A DNA stretch of 64,000 bases from Fuerstiella marisgermanici. GTDB taxonomy: Bacteria; Planctomycetota; Planctomycetia; Planctomycetales; Planctomycetaceae. The notes under the pieces are model-generated. The model was not told where the DNA came from. It saw nothing but the letters and a program-made list of their open reading frames with translations, and made no database searches. The stretch's first letter is position 1. The number at the start of each line of letters is the position of its first letter. A program made the translations under genes and the position numbers. Shown here in pieces: positions 1 through 9,500 of this stretch. Where the stretch lies: the NCBI RefSeq assembly GCF_001983935.1, contig NZ_CP017641.1:3596001-3660000 (forward strand). The letters run 5' to 3'.

Positions 1-1
1 C

Positions 2-289
2 TTCTGGCGCAACAAGAAGACGCTGGTTCCTGATGAAGACCAGTTCGCTCGCCTGGACAAGACTTTCAATATCGGAATGTCGCGGGATGAGTATCTTAAA
101 ATGGTCGTGGAAGAAGAGAAGAAAGCGATTGAGTTGCTGAATGGCGTGATCGCCGAACATCCAGGCACGCCATGGGCCTTCCGAGCATCCCGTGAAATCA
201 GCGACGGTTTCGGCTACATCGTCACAGACCGTCTCTGGGACCCCAGCGGTCGCCGCGAAGAAATTGCTCGAACGCTGCCGAAGCTGTAG
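2..289 (+). CDS. C-terminal end of an unknown protein (5' end outside window)
   Basis: The frame is open from base 2, so the gene starts upstream of the window; the first internal ATG is at 77. The visible 95 residues are rich in charged helix, with a run of Glu/Lys (EEEKKAIELL) followed by EHPGTPWAF and a final RRE-rich segment. That resembles the tail of long planctomycete helical-repeat or TPR-like proteins, but I do not recognise the family. The next gene starts 142 bp downstream on the same strand. Confidence 0.6.
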   Translation, partial: FWRNKKTLVPDEDQFARLDKTFNIGMSRDEYLKMVVEEEKKAIELLNGVIAEHPGTPWAFRASREISDGFGYIVTDRLWDPSGRREEIARTLPKL

Positions 290-431
290 GTCATTGCTCG
301 CATTGTAAACTTCCTAATCCCGGCCGGGTGGTCAAGTCAGAAGCAGGGCCATTCCAGTCGGCAGGACGGCACACCGCCGACGCATCAAACCTTGTCAGAC
401 ACGTTCGCGACGCCAGGAGTGCAGCGGGTTA

Positions 432-1925
432 ATGAAGATTTTCATCGCTATTGCTGCACTCTTGCTGGCTGCAGTGATCTACGGATTCACTCGCTCAAGT
501 TCTGGTCAAAGGAATTCGTTCTGGGATGTCCTTCGTAATCCGGGCTCAATGCCTGACCTCGAACGGATGCATGCCGAAGTCGACGAGGCCGCCACTTTGT
601 TGTCGGGGTCTCCAGCAGACATCGCCGCGCTGGTGGACTCCTTTGTGTTTAAGACCGCGTCAGATTATTCGGCGTGGACGAAGGAACGCGTACTGGCCAA
701 ACTGGGCACAGAGGCTTATCCGCGAGCACTGGAGATTCTCCGCGACAGTTCGTTGACCAAAAAGCTGACGACAATGTCCACGGGCGAGTTTCACCTTCCC
801 GAAGGTCCCATCAACCGCCTTTGCAAGATTGTTGATCAGGATGCTCCACCACCGGTAGAGGCTGCTAACCTGCTGTCTCCATTTATAGAATCCGAACAGA
901 ACGAGATCCGAAAGAGTGTCGCGCTCATTCTTGGTTCAATTGGTGCCAGTGATTCCATCCCCCAACTGCGTCAAGCTCTAAGCGATCCCGACGAGTATGT
1001 CCAAAGCTACGCTCTGATGGGCATCCAGCGGGCCATTTCAGGAGATCGAATCGAATCGTCTTCGAAGGACGATTTTTTCAAGCTGGTTTCCGACATGTGG
1101 CCCGACAACACAAGTTTCAGTCCCGCATCCGACGTAGCAGCGGTGCTGTTGGGGCTGGATCGTGATCGAGCCGTTAAATACCTGCTCAGCGACGAACTGT
1201 TCACCGTTCACTTCGAACCATCATGGCGCATTCTGCAGACGTTCAGCGAAGAGTCCGTTGAGGTTCCTCGATCGAAACTGCTGACGCTCATCAATGACGC
1301 AAACCAGGATCCACTTGAACACCCAATGGGCAATGTCTTGCAGTACGCATTGCCTCTCCTCGGAGCACATCGCAATGACGAAGACCTTGCGATGTTCGAG
1401 CAGTTTTTAGATCACGAGGAGCAGGACGTCGTGCAAGGTGCATCTGAGGCGATGTATCGCTTCTACCAGTATTCCGAGCTGATTCGAGATCCGTGGGACG
1501 TCGTTGAGAACCACGGATGGGGTGCACTTACCGCAGCAGAGAAGCATATCTGCGCGATTGACACACTTGATGGTGAGGTCAGCAACGGCGGATTTGCTCA
1601 GTACTATTTCAACTCTTCCAGCAACCACTGGCAGGATGCGCAGGCTGGTTTGGAGGCCATCGGTGCCGGCCGCCGACTTCGCGTCCTGAACGCCACACTT
1701 GAACGCTTCGGCGACTCTGGCCCTTCGGTCGACCGTGACGTCAGAACAAATCAGTTGGCAAAACTTGTACGAGCTCAGGAAGACCCATTCCGCGAACAGT
1801 GTGACGCCTGGTATGAAATTAAAGATGAAGTCCTCGCCCAATTGAAGCTCAAATACAACCTCGCCAATATGCAGGGACGCGAGAAGTCGCAGCAATCGGA
1901 CGAAGCGGAAAGCGGTCCACAATAA
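432..1925 (+). CDS. HEAT-repeat protein with C-terminal DMP19/DUF4375-like domain
   Basis: The 497-residue protein begins with a hydrophobic segment (residues 2-20) that could be a membrane anchor or signal peptide. Residues about 145-205 show HEAT-type helical pairs (IRKSVALILGSIG, VQSYALMGIQRA), and a further HEAT-like helix lies near residue 335. From about residue 360 the protein has the DMP19/DUF4375 pattern: WGALTAAEK, then DGEVSNGGFAQYYFNSS, then LEAIGA. DMP19-type domains are small alpha-helical modules linked to protein or DNA mimicry in other bacteria; their role here is unknown. An AGGAG-like site ends 13 bp before the ATG, slightly far. It is probably a protein-interaction scaffold; no enzymatic motif is visible. 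Confidence 0.75.
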   Translation: MKIFIAIAALLLAAVIYGFTRSSSGQRNSFWDVLRNPGSMPDLERMHAEVDEAATLLSGSPADIAALVDSFVFKTASDYSAWTKERVLAKLGTEAYPRALEILRDSSLTKKLTTMSTGEFHLPEGPINRLCKIVDQDAPPPVEAANLLSPFIESEQNEIRKSVALILGSIGASDSIPQLRQALSDPDEYVQSYALMGIQRAISGDRIESSSKDDFFKLVSDMWPDNTSFSPASDVAAVLLGLDRDRAVKYLLSDELFTVHFEPSWRILQTFSEESVEVPRSKLLTLINDANQDPLEHPMGNVLQYALPLLGAHRNDEDLAMFEQFLDHEEQDVVQGASEAMYRFYQYSELIRDPWDVVENHGWGALTAAEKHICAIDTLDGEVSNGGFAQYYFNSSSNHWQDAQAGLEAIGAGRRLRVLNATLERFGDSGPSVDRDVRTNQLAKLVRAQEDPFREQCDAWYEIKDEVLAQLKLKYNLANMQGREKSQQSDEAESGPQ

Positions 1926-1973
1926 CACCGAAGTTCGCAGCCAGGTCTGATACCAAGCTGCGTTTCCCAGCCG

Positions 1974-2711
1974 TCACTTCGCAGAAGACGAGCGAATGGA
2001 AGCGGCCGTCAGCCGGCCGTCATGCAACGCCGAAGCCACAAGCGCCGCATCCACACCGGCCGCTTTGATGGGTGTTAAATCCTCAACCGATCGCACGCCG
2101 CCGCCGGTGATGATCTGCACGTCGGCGAATTTGCTTCGCAATTGCCGACACAAATCCAGCGTGGGCGTTCCTTCTGACATGCCGACGGCGGCGAGGTCCA
2201 GCACGATCAGTTTTTCAAAGCCGACGGAGAGCAATTCAGCCGCAACTTCTTCGGCCGGTCGGTCTGCGAACGCGGCGTTTTCCGACAGCACGGAGCCATT
2301 CATTAGGTCCAGACTCAGCACCAGCCGCTCGCTGCCGAACTGCTGCAGCAGACGTCTGGCCGTTTCAGCGTCTGGCAGGGTTTCCAGCGCCACGACAACT
2401 TCGGCGGCACCCAAATCGAGCAGTTCTTCGACATCGTCGGCGCATCGCACGCCGCGGTCGACGAGCAGCAAAGTGTTGGTTTGAGCCAGCTCCGCAATCG
2501 TGCAGCGGTTCAACTGGCCTCGCTGAATCGCATCGAGGTCGGCGATGTACGCGCGAGTGAACCCGAAGTCGGTGGCGAACAGGTTTAATATCACAGACGG
2601 ATCGCAGGATTCCGTCAGCGTGCTGCGAATGCGGCGATAGGAATCGCGATTTCCCGCCACTCCGCGCACCACAATTCCGTTTTTCAGGTCAATCACGGGA
2701 ATGATTTGCAT
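1974..2711 (-). CDS. HisA/HisF-related TIM-barrel protein
   Basis: This 245-residue beta/alpha barrel starts with IPVIDLKNG, the HisA-type first strand whose Asp is catalytic in HisA. It has a second acidic strand (LSLDLMNGS, about residue 133) and a glycine-rich phosphate-binding strand (IITGGGVRS, about residue 198). The length fits HisA, ProFAR isomerase of histidine synthesis. The sequence is more like the hisA/hisF-related family of methanogens, methylotrophs and planctomycetes, which sits near tetrahydromethanopterin-linked C1 genes and whose reaction is uncertain. No other his genes are nearby, which also argues against true HisA. A GGAG site lies 5 bp before the ATG. It converges with the upstream DMP19-type gene. 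Confidence 0.8.
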   Translation of the reverse strand: MQIIPVIDLKNGIVVRGVAGNRDSYRRIRSTLTESCDPSVILNLFATDFGFTRAYIADLDAIQRGQLNRCTIAELAQTNTLLLVDRGVRCADDVEELLDLGAAEVVVALETLPDAETARRLLQQFGSERLVLSLDLMNGSVLSENAAFADRPAEEVAAELLSVGFEKLIVLDLAAVGMSEGTPTLDLCRQLRSKFADVQIITGGGVRSVEDLTPIKAAGVDAALVASALHDGRLTAASIRSSSAK

Positions 2712-2790
2712 GGAACTCCGTTCGCTTGTGTTCCGCTGGATCGCGCAGACAATACCGTCGGCGTCGACAGCCCAATGGTACTCAAATTTT

Positions 2791-2869
2791 CACGTAGGTC
2801 AGGCTCTCAAAGACTGACACCGCGACAAAGTTGCTGCTTTCGCGAGTCTCTGAGAGATTCGCCTACGTG
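2791..2869. repeat. imperfect inverted repeat between divergent genes
   Basis: CACGTAGG at 2791 is answered by CCTACGTG at 2862-2869, with inner arms CTCTCAAAGACT and AGTCTCTGAGAG. The element lies between the divergent hisA-like gene and the sugar isomerase gene. Its core (taggtcag..tctc..gactga) resembles the hairpin at 6295-6315, so it looks like a member of a dispersed intergenic hairpin family. It could be transcribed into either leader. Confidence 0.5.
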
Positions 2870-2951
2870 AACGCAGCACAGATCGACTGCCTTGGGGCGA
2901 CTCCCCTCAATCCACATTACACGAATTCATCCATCTGGAGACTCATCTGCT

Positions 2952-3971
2952 ATGGCCAGCCAGCCATCTGTAATCATCAGTGCCTTCGCCGACGAAGCCG
3001 CCAACCACCGCACCGCTCTGGAACAAATGACGGCTCTGGCCGCCATCGGCATCCGTAACTACAGCCCTCGCTTTATCGACGTCGCGGGCGACGGAACCGT
3101 TGAACACGTAGTCGATCTTAGCGCTGAAAAGCTGAATCGGCTGAAGGAATACCACGCCGAATACGGAGTCAGCGTCACCAGCGTGGGGGCTCGAGTCGGA
3201 AAGATCAAACTGCTGGATGTCGACGACGGCAGCCACAACAAGTACATCCCCATCGCGGAATATCTCAACGGCGAAGTCGCCGCCACCATCAAAGCGGCCA
3301 AAGCGCTGGACACGAAACTCATTCGTGGCTTTTCGTTCTACCATCCGCGAGGCACAAAGCCGGAAGATCATCTGGACCAGGCTGCCGATCAGATTCGTCA
3401 GATCGCAGACGCTTGTGCGAAAGAAGGCCTTGTCTACGGTTTGGAAATCGAACCCAATCTTGTGGGCGAAACCGGTCCGCTGCTGGCAGAATTGGCTAAG
3501 CGAGTCGACCATCCCAACATGGTGCTGATCTTCGACGGCGGCAACGTGGCCTGCCAAAACAAGAACCCGGTTCAGGTTTACGAAGAATATAAAGCGACGG
3601 TACCTTATCTGGGCTGGATGCACGTCAAAGATTACCGGATCGACCCGTCGATGACGTGGACCGGAGCCGTCGACGAAGAACGCCTCAAGAACTTCGTGCC
3701 GGCCAACGAAGGCGACGCGGGACACGAATTAGTATTCCGCGACCTGCGTGAACAACTGCCAGCCATCGAAGAACGTCTGGCCAAACTTGGAATTCCAGGC
3801 TTCTATCTGGAAACCGAACCGCACCTGAAGGGCGGCGGTCAGTTCGGCGGCTTCAGTGGACCGGACGGCATGGGCGTTGCCGTGCGAGCCCTCTGTTCGT
3901 GCCTGGACTACGCTGGAATCGGTTACAACCTGCGGACGTTTGCAGACATTCGTAAGCTGCGTGGATTTTAG
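2952..3971 (+). CDS. sugar phosphate isomerase/epimerase (xylose isomerase-like TIM barrel)
   Basis: The start at 2952 (MASQPSVII) is chosen because CTGGAG lies about 10 bp upstream. An earlier in-frame ATG at 2892 would add 20 residues unlike the family. The 339-residue product has the AP-endonuclease-2/xylose isomerase-like barrel. Metal-type acidic and His strands are visible as YGLEIEPNL (about residue 164), LIFDGGN (about 196), WMHVKDYR (about 224) and YLETEPHL (about 283). Planctomycetes carry many paralogues acting in sugar or inositol catabolism; substrate cannot be told. It stands alone, followed by a hairpin and then a short secreted protein. Confidence 0.85.
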   Translation: MASQPSVIISAFADEAANHRTALEQMTALAAIGIRNYSPRFIDVAGDGTVEHVVDLSAEKLNRLKEYHAEYGVSVTSVGARVGKIKLLDVDDGSHNKYIPIAEYLNGEVAATIKAAKALDTKLIRGFSFYHPRGTKPEDHLDQAADQIRQIADACAKEGLVYGLEIEPNLVGETGPLLAELAKRVDHPNMVLIFDGGNVACQNKNPVQVYEEYKATVPYLGWMHVKDYRIDPSMTWTGAVDEERLKNFVPANEGDAGHELVFRDLREQLPAIEERLAKLGIPGFYLETEPHLKGGGQFGGFSGPDGMGVAVRALCSCLDYAGIGYNLRTFADIRKLRGF

Positions 3972-3989
3972 CGAGGCATTCTGCCGCGA

Positions 3990-4054
3990 CTGACAGAAGA
4001 AATCGCTGGGTGCCGAATGCAACCCGCTCGCACCCCAGCGATTGCCTTCGTCAG
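3990..4054 (+). terminator. long hairpin after the sugar isomerase gene
   Basis: CTGACAGAAG with AATCGCTGGGTGC pairs with GCACCCCAGCGATT and CTTCGTCAG, giving a stem of over 20 pairs with small bulges starting 19 bp after the stop codon at 3971. There is no clean T run, so it may be a 3'-end stabiliser rather than an intrinsic terminator. Confidence 0.5.
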
Positions 4055-4263
4055 ACGCAAATCCGTGGTCAAAGTTCGGTATTTCAGCTTGAGGCACCAT
4101 TCACTGCCCGCGACTATCTACCCATTCCCCTCATCTGCCGCATTTTCCTTCTGGACACAAGTTCGCCCCCGGCTAATATGAGGTCTGATTCGCGACGATG
4201 GAGGCGATTGGGATCAGGGAGGCACATTTCGAAATCCTGCCTTTTCGTTCTTCGGAGACGACC

Positions 4264-4587
4264 ATGTTCCGCAAATCAGCCCTACTAAAACTGGCGCTGC
4301 TATGCGTGCTGACCTTTGCCACTTCCAGCACCGCTTCGGCTCAGTTCGGCTACTCCCATTCCAGCTACGCGTATCATCATCACTACTCACGACCCGCGTA
4401 CCGCGCGTCGACCGGGTACCGAGTCGTTCCGGTTTACTACCGAATACCGATTTACATCGTTCCAGCGAAACCAGCCTGCGGCTGCGATGCGGCTCCCGCG
4501 CACGCTCGTCCTGCGTCGCCTTTCGCTCAGCCACCTTCGCTGTACGCGCCGCCGGCCAAAGGCCCACGCCTGGCTCCCGTTCGCTGA
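4264..4587 (+). CDS. small secreted His/Tyr- and Pro-rich protein
   Basis: The ATG at 4264 is preceded by GGAGA at a good distance and opens a clear signal peptide (KSALLKLALLCVLTF, cleavage likely after ASA at about residue 26). The mature part is about 80 residues: a His/Tyr-rich stretch (YSHSSYAYHHHYS), YRVVPVYYRIPIYIV, one CGC pair and a Pro/Ala-rich tail. It belongs to no family I recognise. Such short Tyr/His-rich secreted proteins are common in planctomycetes; surface or metal-related roles are only speculation. An in-frame ATG at 4198 is rejected because it would bury the signal peptide. A strong terminator follows. Confidence 0.75.
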   Translation: MFRKSALLKLALLCVLTFATSSTASAQFGYSHSSYAYHHHYSRPAYRASTGYRVVPVYYRIPIYIVPAKPACGCDAAPAHARPASPFAQPPSLYAPPAKGPRLAPVR

Positions 4588-4622
4588 TCGGAACACTGCT
4601 GGAAGTGAATGACGACCACGAT

Positions 4623-4654
4623 GCCCGCCTTTCTCAAAGGCCGGGCTTTTTTTT
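4623..4654 (+). terminator. intrinsic terminator
   Basis: GCCCG-CCTTT-CTC-AAAGG-C-CGGGC forms a GC-rich stem and is followed by eight T residues. It ends the small secreted protein gene and lies before the convergent endonuclease-like gene. Confidence 0.85.
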
Positions 4655-4687
4655 GCGTGCAGCGAACCGCTCGCGCCGCACGGCGGT

Positions 4688-5890
4688 TTACGAACGCTCC
4701 TCACCGACGCCGAACGATCGAATCGTGGTCGTGATCGGGAAGTGGTCGCTGTATCCGGCACGCAACTCCGGCCTGAATTCCTGAGGCCTCAACTTCCGAG
4801 TACACAACTCATCCGGTCGATAGATCTGCACGTCAGGGATTCCGTCGTCCGACGTCTCCAACTGCAGGCCATTCAGCCCCAAATACAAGCCACGCGACAG
4901 CAGAAACTGGTCGACCAGTTCCATCTTCGCATTCGCGCCATGCCCCTGCCTCGTTCCCGTATCCGGTTGCGTTAACAGCGACCACATCGGGTTGAACAGT
5001 CTTGCCGTGCGAGACTGATACGACTTGAACGAAGGCAGCGTGTCGCCTGTGAAACGCAACGGGTCTTCCAATAGATCGCGTGAGTACACCGCTCCTAAGA
5101 CGTCCGCAATGCTGCGGTCCCACGGTTCGTCGTTGAAGTCGCCCATCAGCAGCACGTTCTGGTTCCATGCCGCGTTCAGAGCCAGCAGTGACAGTTCATT
5201 GTCCGTCAGGTTCAGATAATCTTTGCGGCTAAGCTTCAGGTTTTCGTCCACCAACCGGCGACAATGCTGTGCCGCCGTCAACCGCGATGCTTCTGATTGC
5301 TGGCATCCGTTTTTCCGTGATGGCCAGTGATTGACCAGAACCACAAGGTCCGCATTGTTGCTTTTGACGGTCAGATGGAATTCCGAAATATCCGAAGTGG
5401 CATACGTTAAATCAACCGCATGCCCCTTCGACGCCTCTTCGTTAATCGTAAACACGTCCGTCGAGTAAATTAACGCGGTGTCCAGTCCTTGAGCGTTGTG
5501 CACGGGCGCGTGAGCCAGTGCGTAGTCTTCGCGTCCGATCGCATCAATCAGGATATTGGCGATCCGAGCGTTTTCGATTTCACAAATGCCCAGCAGATCG
5601 GGGCCGTTGTCATCGAAGGTTGAACCGATCGTATCCGCAAGGTTACCAATGCGCACTTCGAGTGCTCGCCGATCCCACCCGCGAACCGGCGTGTATTCCA
5701 TGTCGGACGCGATGACGGAACCTTCCAGATCAAACAAATTCTGCAGGTTCCAAAACACCACGTCGAACGTTTCCAACACCTTGTTCGAACCGCCCTCATT
5801 GTCGACCGTCTGATCCGTCACGCCGCCTGCCTTTGTCTCTGCATTCCCACAAAATCCGTCCGGCCAGTATTTCAACAGATTGCTCCCCAA
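4688..5890 (-). CDS. endonuclease/exonuclease/phosphatase family protein
   Basis: The protein has the DNase I-like fold motifs in order: WNLQNLFD (Asn48), ICEIEN (catalytic-type Glu104), VNHWPS (His188), MGDFNDEP (Asp251, Asn253) and a C-terminal GYSDHFPI with the catalytic-type Asp-His pair. This is the two-metal phosphoesterase set found in extracellular nucleases and sphingomyelinase-like enzymes. Substrate, DNA or another phosphodiester, is unknown. The start is uncertain: the longest frame begins with TTG at 5890 and gives about 40 residues before the conserved core, and an in-frame GTG (about residue 24) is also possible. No clear signal peptide is seen. A repeat array lies directly upstream. 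Confidence 0.85.
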   Translation of the reverse strand: MGSNLLKYWPDGFCGNAETKAGGVTDQTVDNEGGSNKVLETFDVVFWNLQNLFDLEGSVIASDMEYTPVRGWDRRALEVRIGNLADTIGSTFDDNGPDLLGICEIENARIANILIDAIGREDYALAHAPVHNAQGLDTALIYSTDVFTINEEASKGHAVDLTYATSDISEFHLTVKSNNADLVVLVNHWPSRKNGCQQSEASRLTAAQHCRRLVDENLKLSRKDYLNLTDNELSLLALNAAWNQNVLLMGDFNDEPWDRSIADVLGAVYSRDLLEDPLRFTGDTLPSFKSYQSRTARLFNPMWSLLTQPDTGTRQGHGANAKMELVDQFLLSRGLYLGLNGLQLETSDDGIPDVQIYRPDELCTRKLRPQEFRPELRAGYSDHFPITTTIRSFGVGEERS

Positions 5891-5910
5891 AGAAGTAGAT
5901 CGATTGCCAG

Positions 5911-6246
5911 GCCGGTACGCACCGGCGGGCGATTGGCGTGGCGGACGGGTGACGGTGTGGGAGCTGAATCGCCGGCGTTGCTTCCGTTGGGCGCGGGAGG
6001 CCGGCGATGCTTCAGGCCGGTACGCACCGGCGGGCGGTTGGCGTGGTGGGCGGTTGGCGTGGTGGGCGGGTGACGGTGTGGGAGCTCAAGCGCCGGTGTT
6101 GCTTCCGTTGGGCGCGGGAGGGCGGCGATGCTTCAGGCCGGTACGCACCGGCGGGCGGTTGACGTGGTGGGCGGTTGACGTGGTGGGCGGGTGACAGTGT
6201 GGGAGTTCAAGCGCCGGCGTTGCTTCCGTTGGACGCGGGGAGGCGA
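5911..6246 (+). repeat. three tandem copies of a GC-rich dispersed repeat
   Basis: Units begin at 5911, 6016 and 6137 with GCCGGTACGCACCGG, itself a small hairpin (CCGGT/ACCGG), then carry TTGGCGTGGTGGGCGG, a GTGGGAG box, GCCGGCGTTGCTTCCG and a GCGCGGG tail. Spacing is 105 and 121 bp; the later units have a 16-bp internal duplication. Further copies lie at 58987 (+) and 56331-56412 (-). The spacing and the lack of unrelated spacers exclude CRISPR. It fills the gap between the endonuclease-like gene and the amidohydrolase; no gene is seen here. Confidence 0.8.
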
Positions 6247-6294
6247 GACGCGGTGTGCGGGGGCAGGAGACCGGCACACGCTGACCTCGCGTAG

Positions 6295-6315
6295 ATCAGT
6301 CTCTCCGAGACTGAT
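6295..6315. repeat. perfect 9-bp inverted repeat (hairpin)
   Basis: ATCAGTCTC-TCC-GAGACTGAT is a perfect palindrome with a 3-base loop. It sits upstream of the amidohydrolase gene and resembles the element at 2791-2869. It might lie in the 5' leader of the amidohydrolase transcript. Confidence 0.55.
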
Positions 6316-6531
6316 ACCGCCGCAACTCCGCTGCGGTTTTAGCGGGTCTCAGGGGGACTCACCGGCATGAAGGTGACTGTGCGGGCGGCCGCGACACAAT
6401 CCGAGTGAATTCGTCCCGGATCGTGGGCTGGCGCTGGCAATATGGGATGTTTGGCCGGTATTTTGGCATGTGGAATTCGTCAGAGAACTGTTCATCGCTT
6501 CGTTTCCGAAGCAGCTTCGTCGGAGTGTTTC

Positions 6532-9500
6532 ATGCTATTGATAACTCGAACCGCCGCCATTCTTCTGCTGACGGCTGTCGGCTTCGCGGCGGACGGTGAC
6601 CGATCGTCGGAACACAATGTCGGGCTGCGACAGAACCCGCCCAATGTGTGGGCATTGCAGCACGCAAAAGTCATCAGCGGCCAGCAAACGTTGAAGGACG
6701 CGACGATTGTTGTGCGCAACGGCCGGATTGAATCGGTTGAAAAGGGCGGCGAGGTTCCGGCTGACGCTCGTGTCATTGATGCCAGCGGTAAGACAATCTA
6801 TCCCGGCTTCATCGATGCGTACTCCGAAGTGAGTCTATCAACCGATCGTGTGAACCAGGCAGCGAAGTACTGGAATGTTAACGTTGTTCCTCAGCTGTCC
6901 GTGGCCGACCAGTTTGTCGCCAATTCGAAGAATAAGGATCTGCGGCAACAGGGTTTTGTGGCTCAACTACAAGCTCCCTCCGGCAAGATCATTCGAGGCC
7001 GCAGCGCGTTGGTGTCGACGGGATCTTCGGATCCAAACGTCGCCGTGTTGGCCGCCGATGTCGCTCAGCATCTGGAACTAACGCCTGCAACACGCGACCG
7101 GAAAGTTTATCCCAATTCGCCCATGGGAGCCGTCGCGTTAAGTCGGCAGGCCATTTATGACGCTCAATGGTACCGCGACGCATGGAAGGCGGCAGACGCG
7201 GATCCCACGCTGCCTCGTCCGGAACGCAACGACGCCTTGGCCGCGCTGCAGCCGGTCATCAGCGGCCGGCAACCGATGATGATTGAAACGTCAAACGAAC
7301 TGTACGTGCTGCGAGCCGATCGGTTTGCCGGTGAATTCGGTTTGAATCTGATCATCAAAGGCAGCGGTTACGAATATCGCCGTCTGAAGGACATTGCTGC
7401 GACAGAACGGACTCTGATCCTGCCCCTGAATTTCGGCAAGGCCCCTAACGTCAGCACGGCCGAGATCGCTCAGAACGTCACCCTCACGTCGATGATGCAC
7501 TGGGACATCGGCCCGGAAAACCCGGCTCGAGTTGACGAAGCAGGAATCCGGTTCGCCTTCTGCACGGATAAGCTGTCGTCGCCTGGCGATTTTCTGAAGT
7601 CGTTGCGGCAAGCTGTCAAGCGCGGCCTGTCGAAGAAGTCGGCGTTGAAGGCACTGACCGAAACACCAGCGCAGCTGTACAACGTCCTGGATCAACTGGG
7701 CGCAGTCCAGCCGGGTAAACTGGCCAGCTTTGTAATCACGGACGGCGACATCTTCGACGACGAGACGAAGGTCGAAGAAACATGGGTCAGCGGCGAACGC
7801 TTCGAACATTCGCCCAAACCAGAACACGATCTAACCGGGCAACTGGAAGTTGCACTCCAGAAGACAAAGGGCTTTCCTGCAAAGCTGTTCGTGGAATTCA
7901 CTCGCGACGGAAAGAAAGTTTCAGGGCGAGTCGCCGTAGTTCCGTTTGATGAGCTGAAAAAAGACGACGATGCCGACGACAAGAAATCCGAGGAGGAGGA
8001 AGAAGACGAAGAGGAGGACGAAGAAGAAGATGATGAAGACAAAGAAAAGAAGCCTGCAGCCGTAGCGATGAAGGAAGTGAGTCTGTTGGACTTCACGGCG
8101 GCCGGACAATTCGACGCCAAATCTTTCGGCGGCAAAGGCAAGGCTCGACTAACGCTGGTCTTCAGTCAGTCAGATGCAAAAAAAACGCCCGCTGCGTTTG
8201 GGCAGGTCGTCTGGCCCAATGGTCAGACCGCGTTGGCGACAGCCGAACCACTTCAAAACAGCGACAAAACCGACGACGATAAAAAGGACAAGAAGAAGAC
8301 CGACAAGCCTCAGTCTGCATCCTTCGCTGTCAACTATCCATTGGGTGCTTACGGAGTCGAACAGCCCGTGCCGTCGGACGGGGCCTTTGCCTTCGTCAAT
8401 GCAACCATCTGGACATGCGGACCTCAGGGCATTATCGAGCGTGGCACAATCTACTTCGATAAGGGGCGGATCGTTGAGGTCGGCGAAAAAGTAAATGTTC
8501 CGGACGGCATCACAAAGTTCAATGTGCGTGGAATGCACATCACGCCGGGCATTATCGACTGTCATTCGCATGTCGCGACTGACGGCGGCGTGAATGAATC
8601 AGCTCAGGCCATCACCTGCGAAGTTCGCATCGGCGACTTCATCGACTGCGACGACATTTCGATCTACCGACAGCTTGCTGGCGGAGTGACGACGTCCAAC
8701 ATTCTGCACGGATCGGCCAACCCAATCGGTGGCCAAAACCAGGTGCTAAAGTTCCGTTGGGGGCGCACCGGTGACGAAATGAAATTCGAACAAGCTCCGC
8801 CCGGTGTAAAGTTCGCTCTTGGCGAAAACGTCAAGCAAAGCAACTGGGGCGATGACAACACAACTCGATATCCGCAAACGCGGATGGGAGTCGAACAAAC
8901 CTTCCGCGACGCCTTTACGGCGGCCAACGAATACGCGGATCGCATGGACAGCTACGCGAAAAACCGCCGCGGTCTGCCGCCTCGGCGAGATCTGGAACTC
9001 GACGCACTGCGAGAAATCGTCGAGCAGAAACGGTGGATCCATTGTCACAGCTATCGGCAGGACGAAATCCTGGCGTTGATCCGAGTGCTCGACGATTTCG
9101 ACATCACCATCGGCACGTTCCAGCACATTCTGGAAGGCTATAAAGTGGCCGACGCGATGGCAAAACACGGAGCGATGGCTTCCGCATTTTCCGACTGGTG
9201 GGCGTACAAGTTTGAGGTGTACGACGCCATTCCCTACGCCGGGGCTTTGATGCACGAAGCCGGTGTGGTCGTGTCGTTTAATTCTGACGATGGCGAACTG
9301 GCCACTCATCTAAATCAGGAAGCTGCCAAGGCCGTAAAGTATGGCGGCGTGTCGGAAGAAGAGGCGTTAAAGTTTGTCACGTTAAATCCGGCGAAGCAGC
9401 TTCGTATTGAACAGTACGTCGGTTCGCTGGAAGTCGGCAAGCATGCCGATCTTGTCGTCTGGAATCATTCGCCGCTCAGCAATTACGCTCGCTGCGAACA

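Noticed and set aside
2831-3058. Short frame overlapping the sugar isomerase start
   Set aside because: It overlaps the real gene in another frame and starts inside a hairpin repeat.
5911-6246. Tandem repeat array as CRISPR
   Set aside because: Units of 105-121 bp are similar throughout and have no unique spacers.
7692-8141. Antisense frame with a long Ser run
   Set aside because: It is the reverse reading of the Asp/Glu linker of the amidohydrolase.
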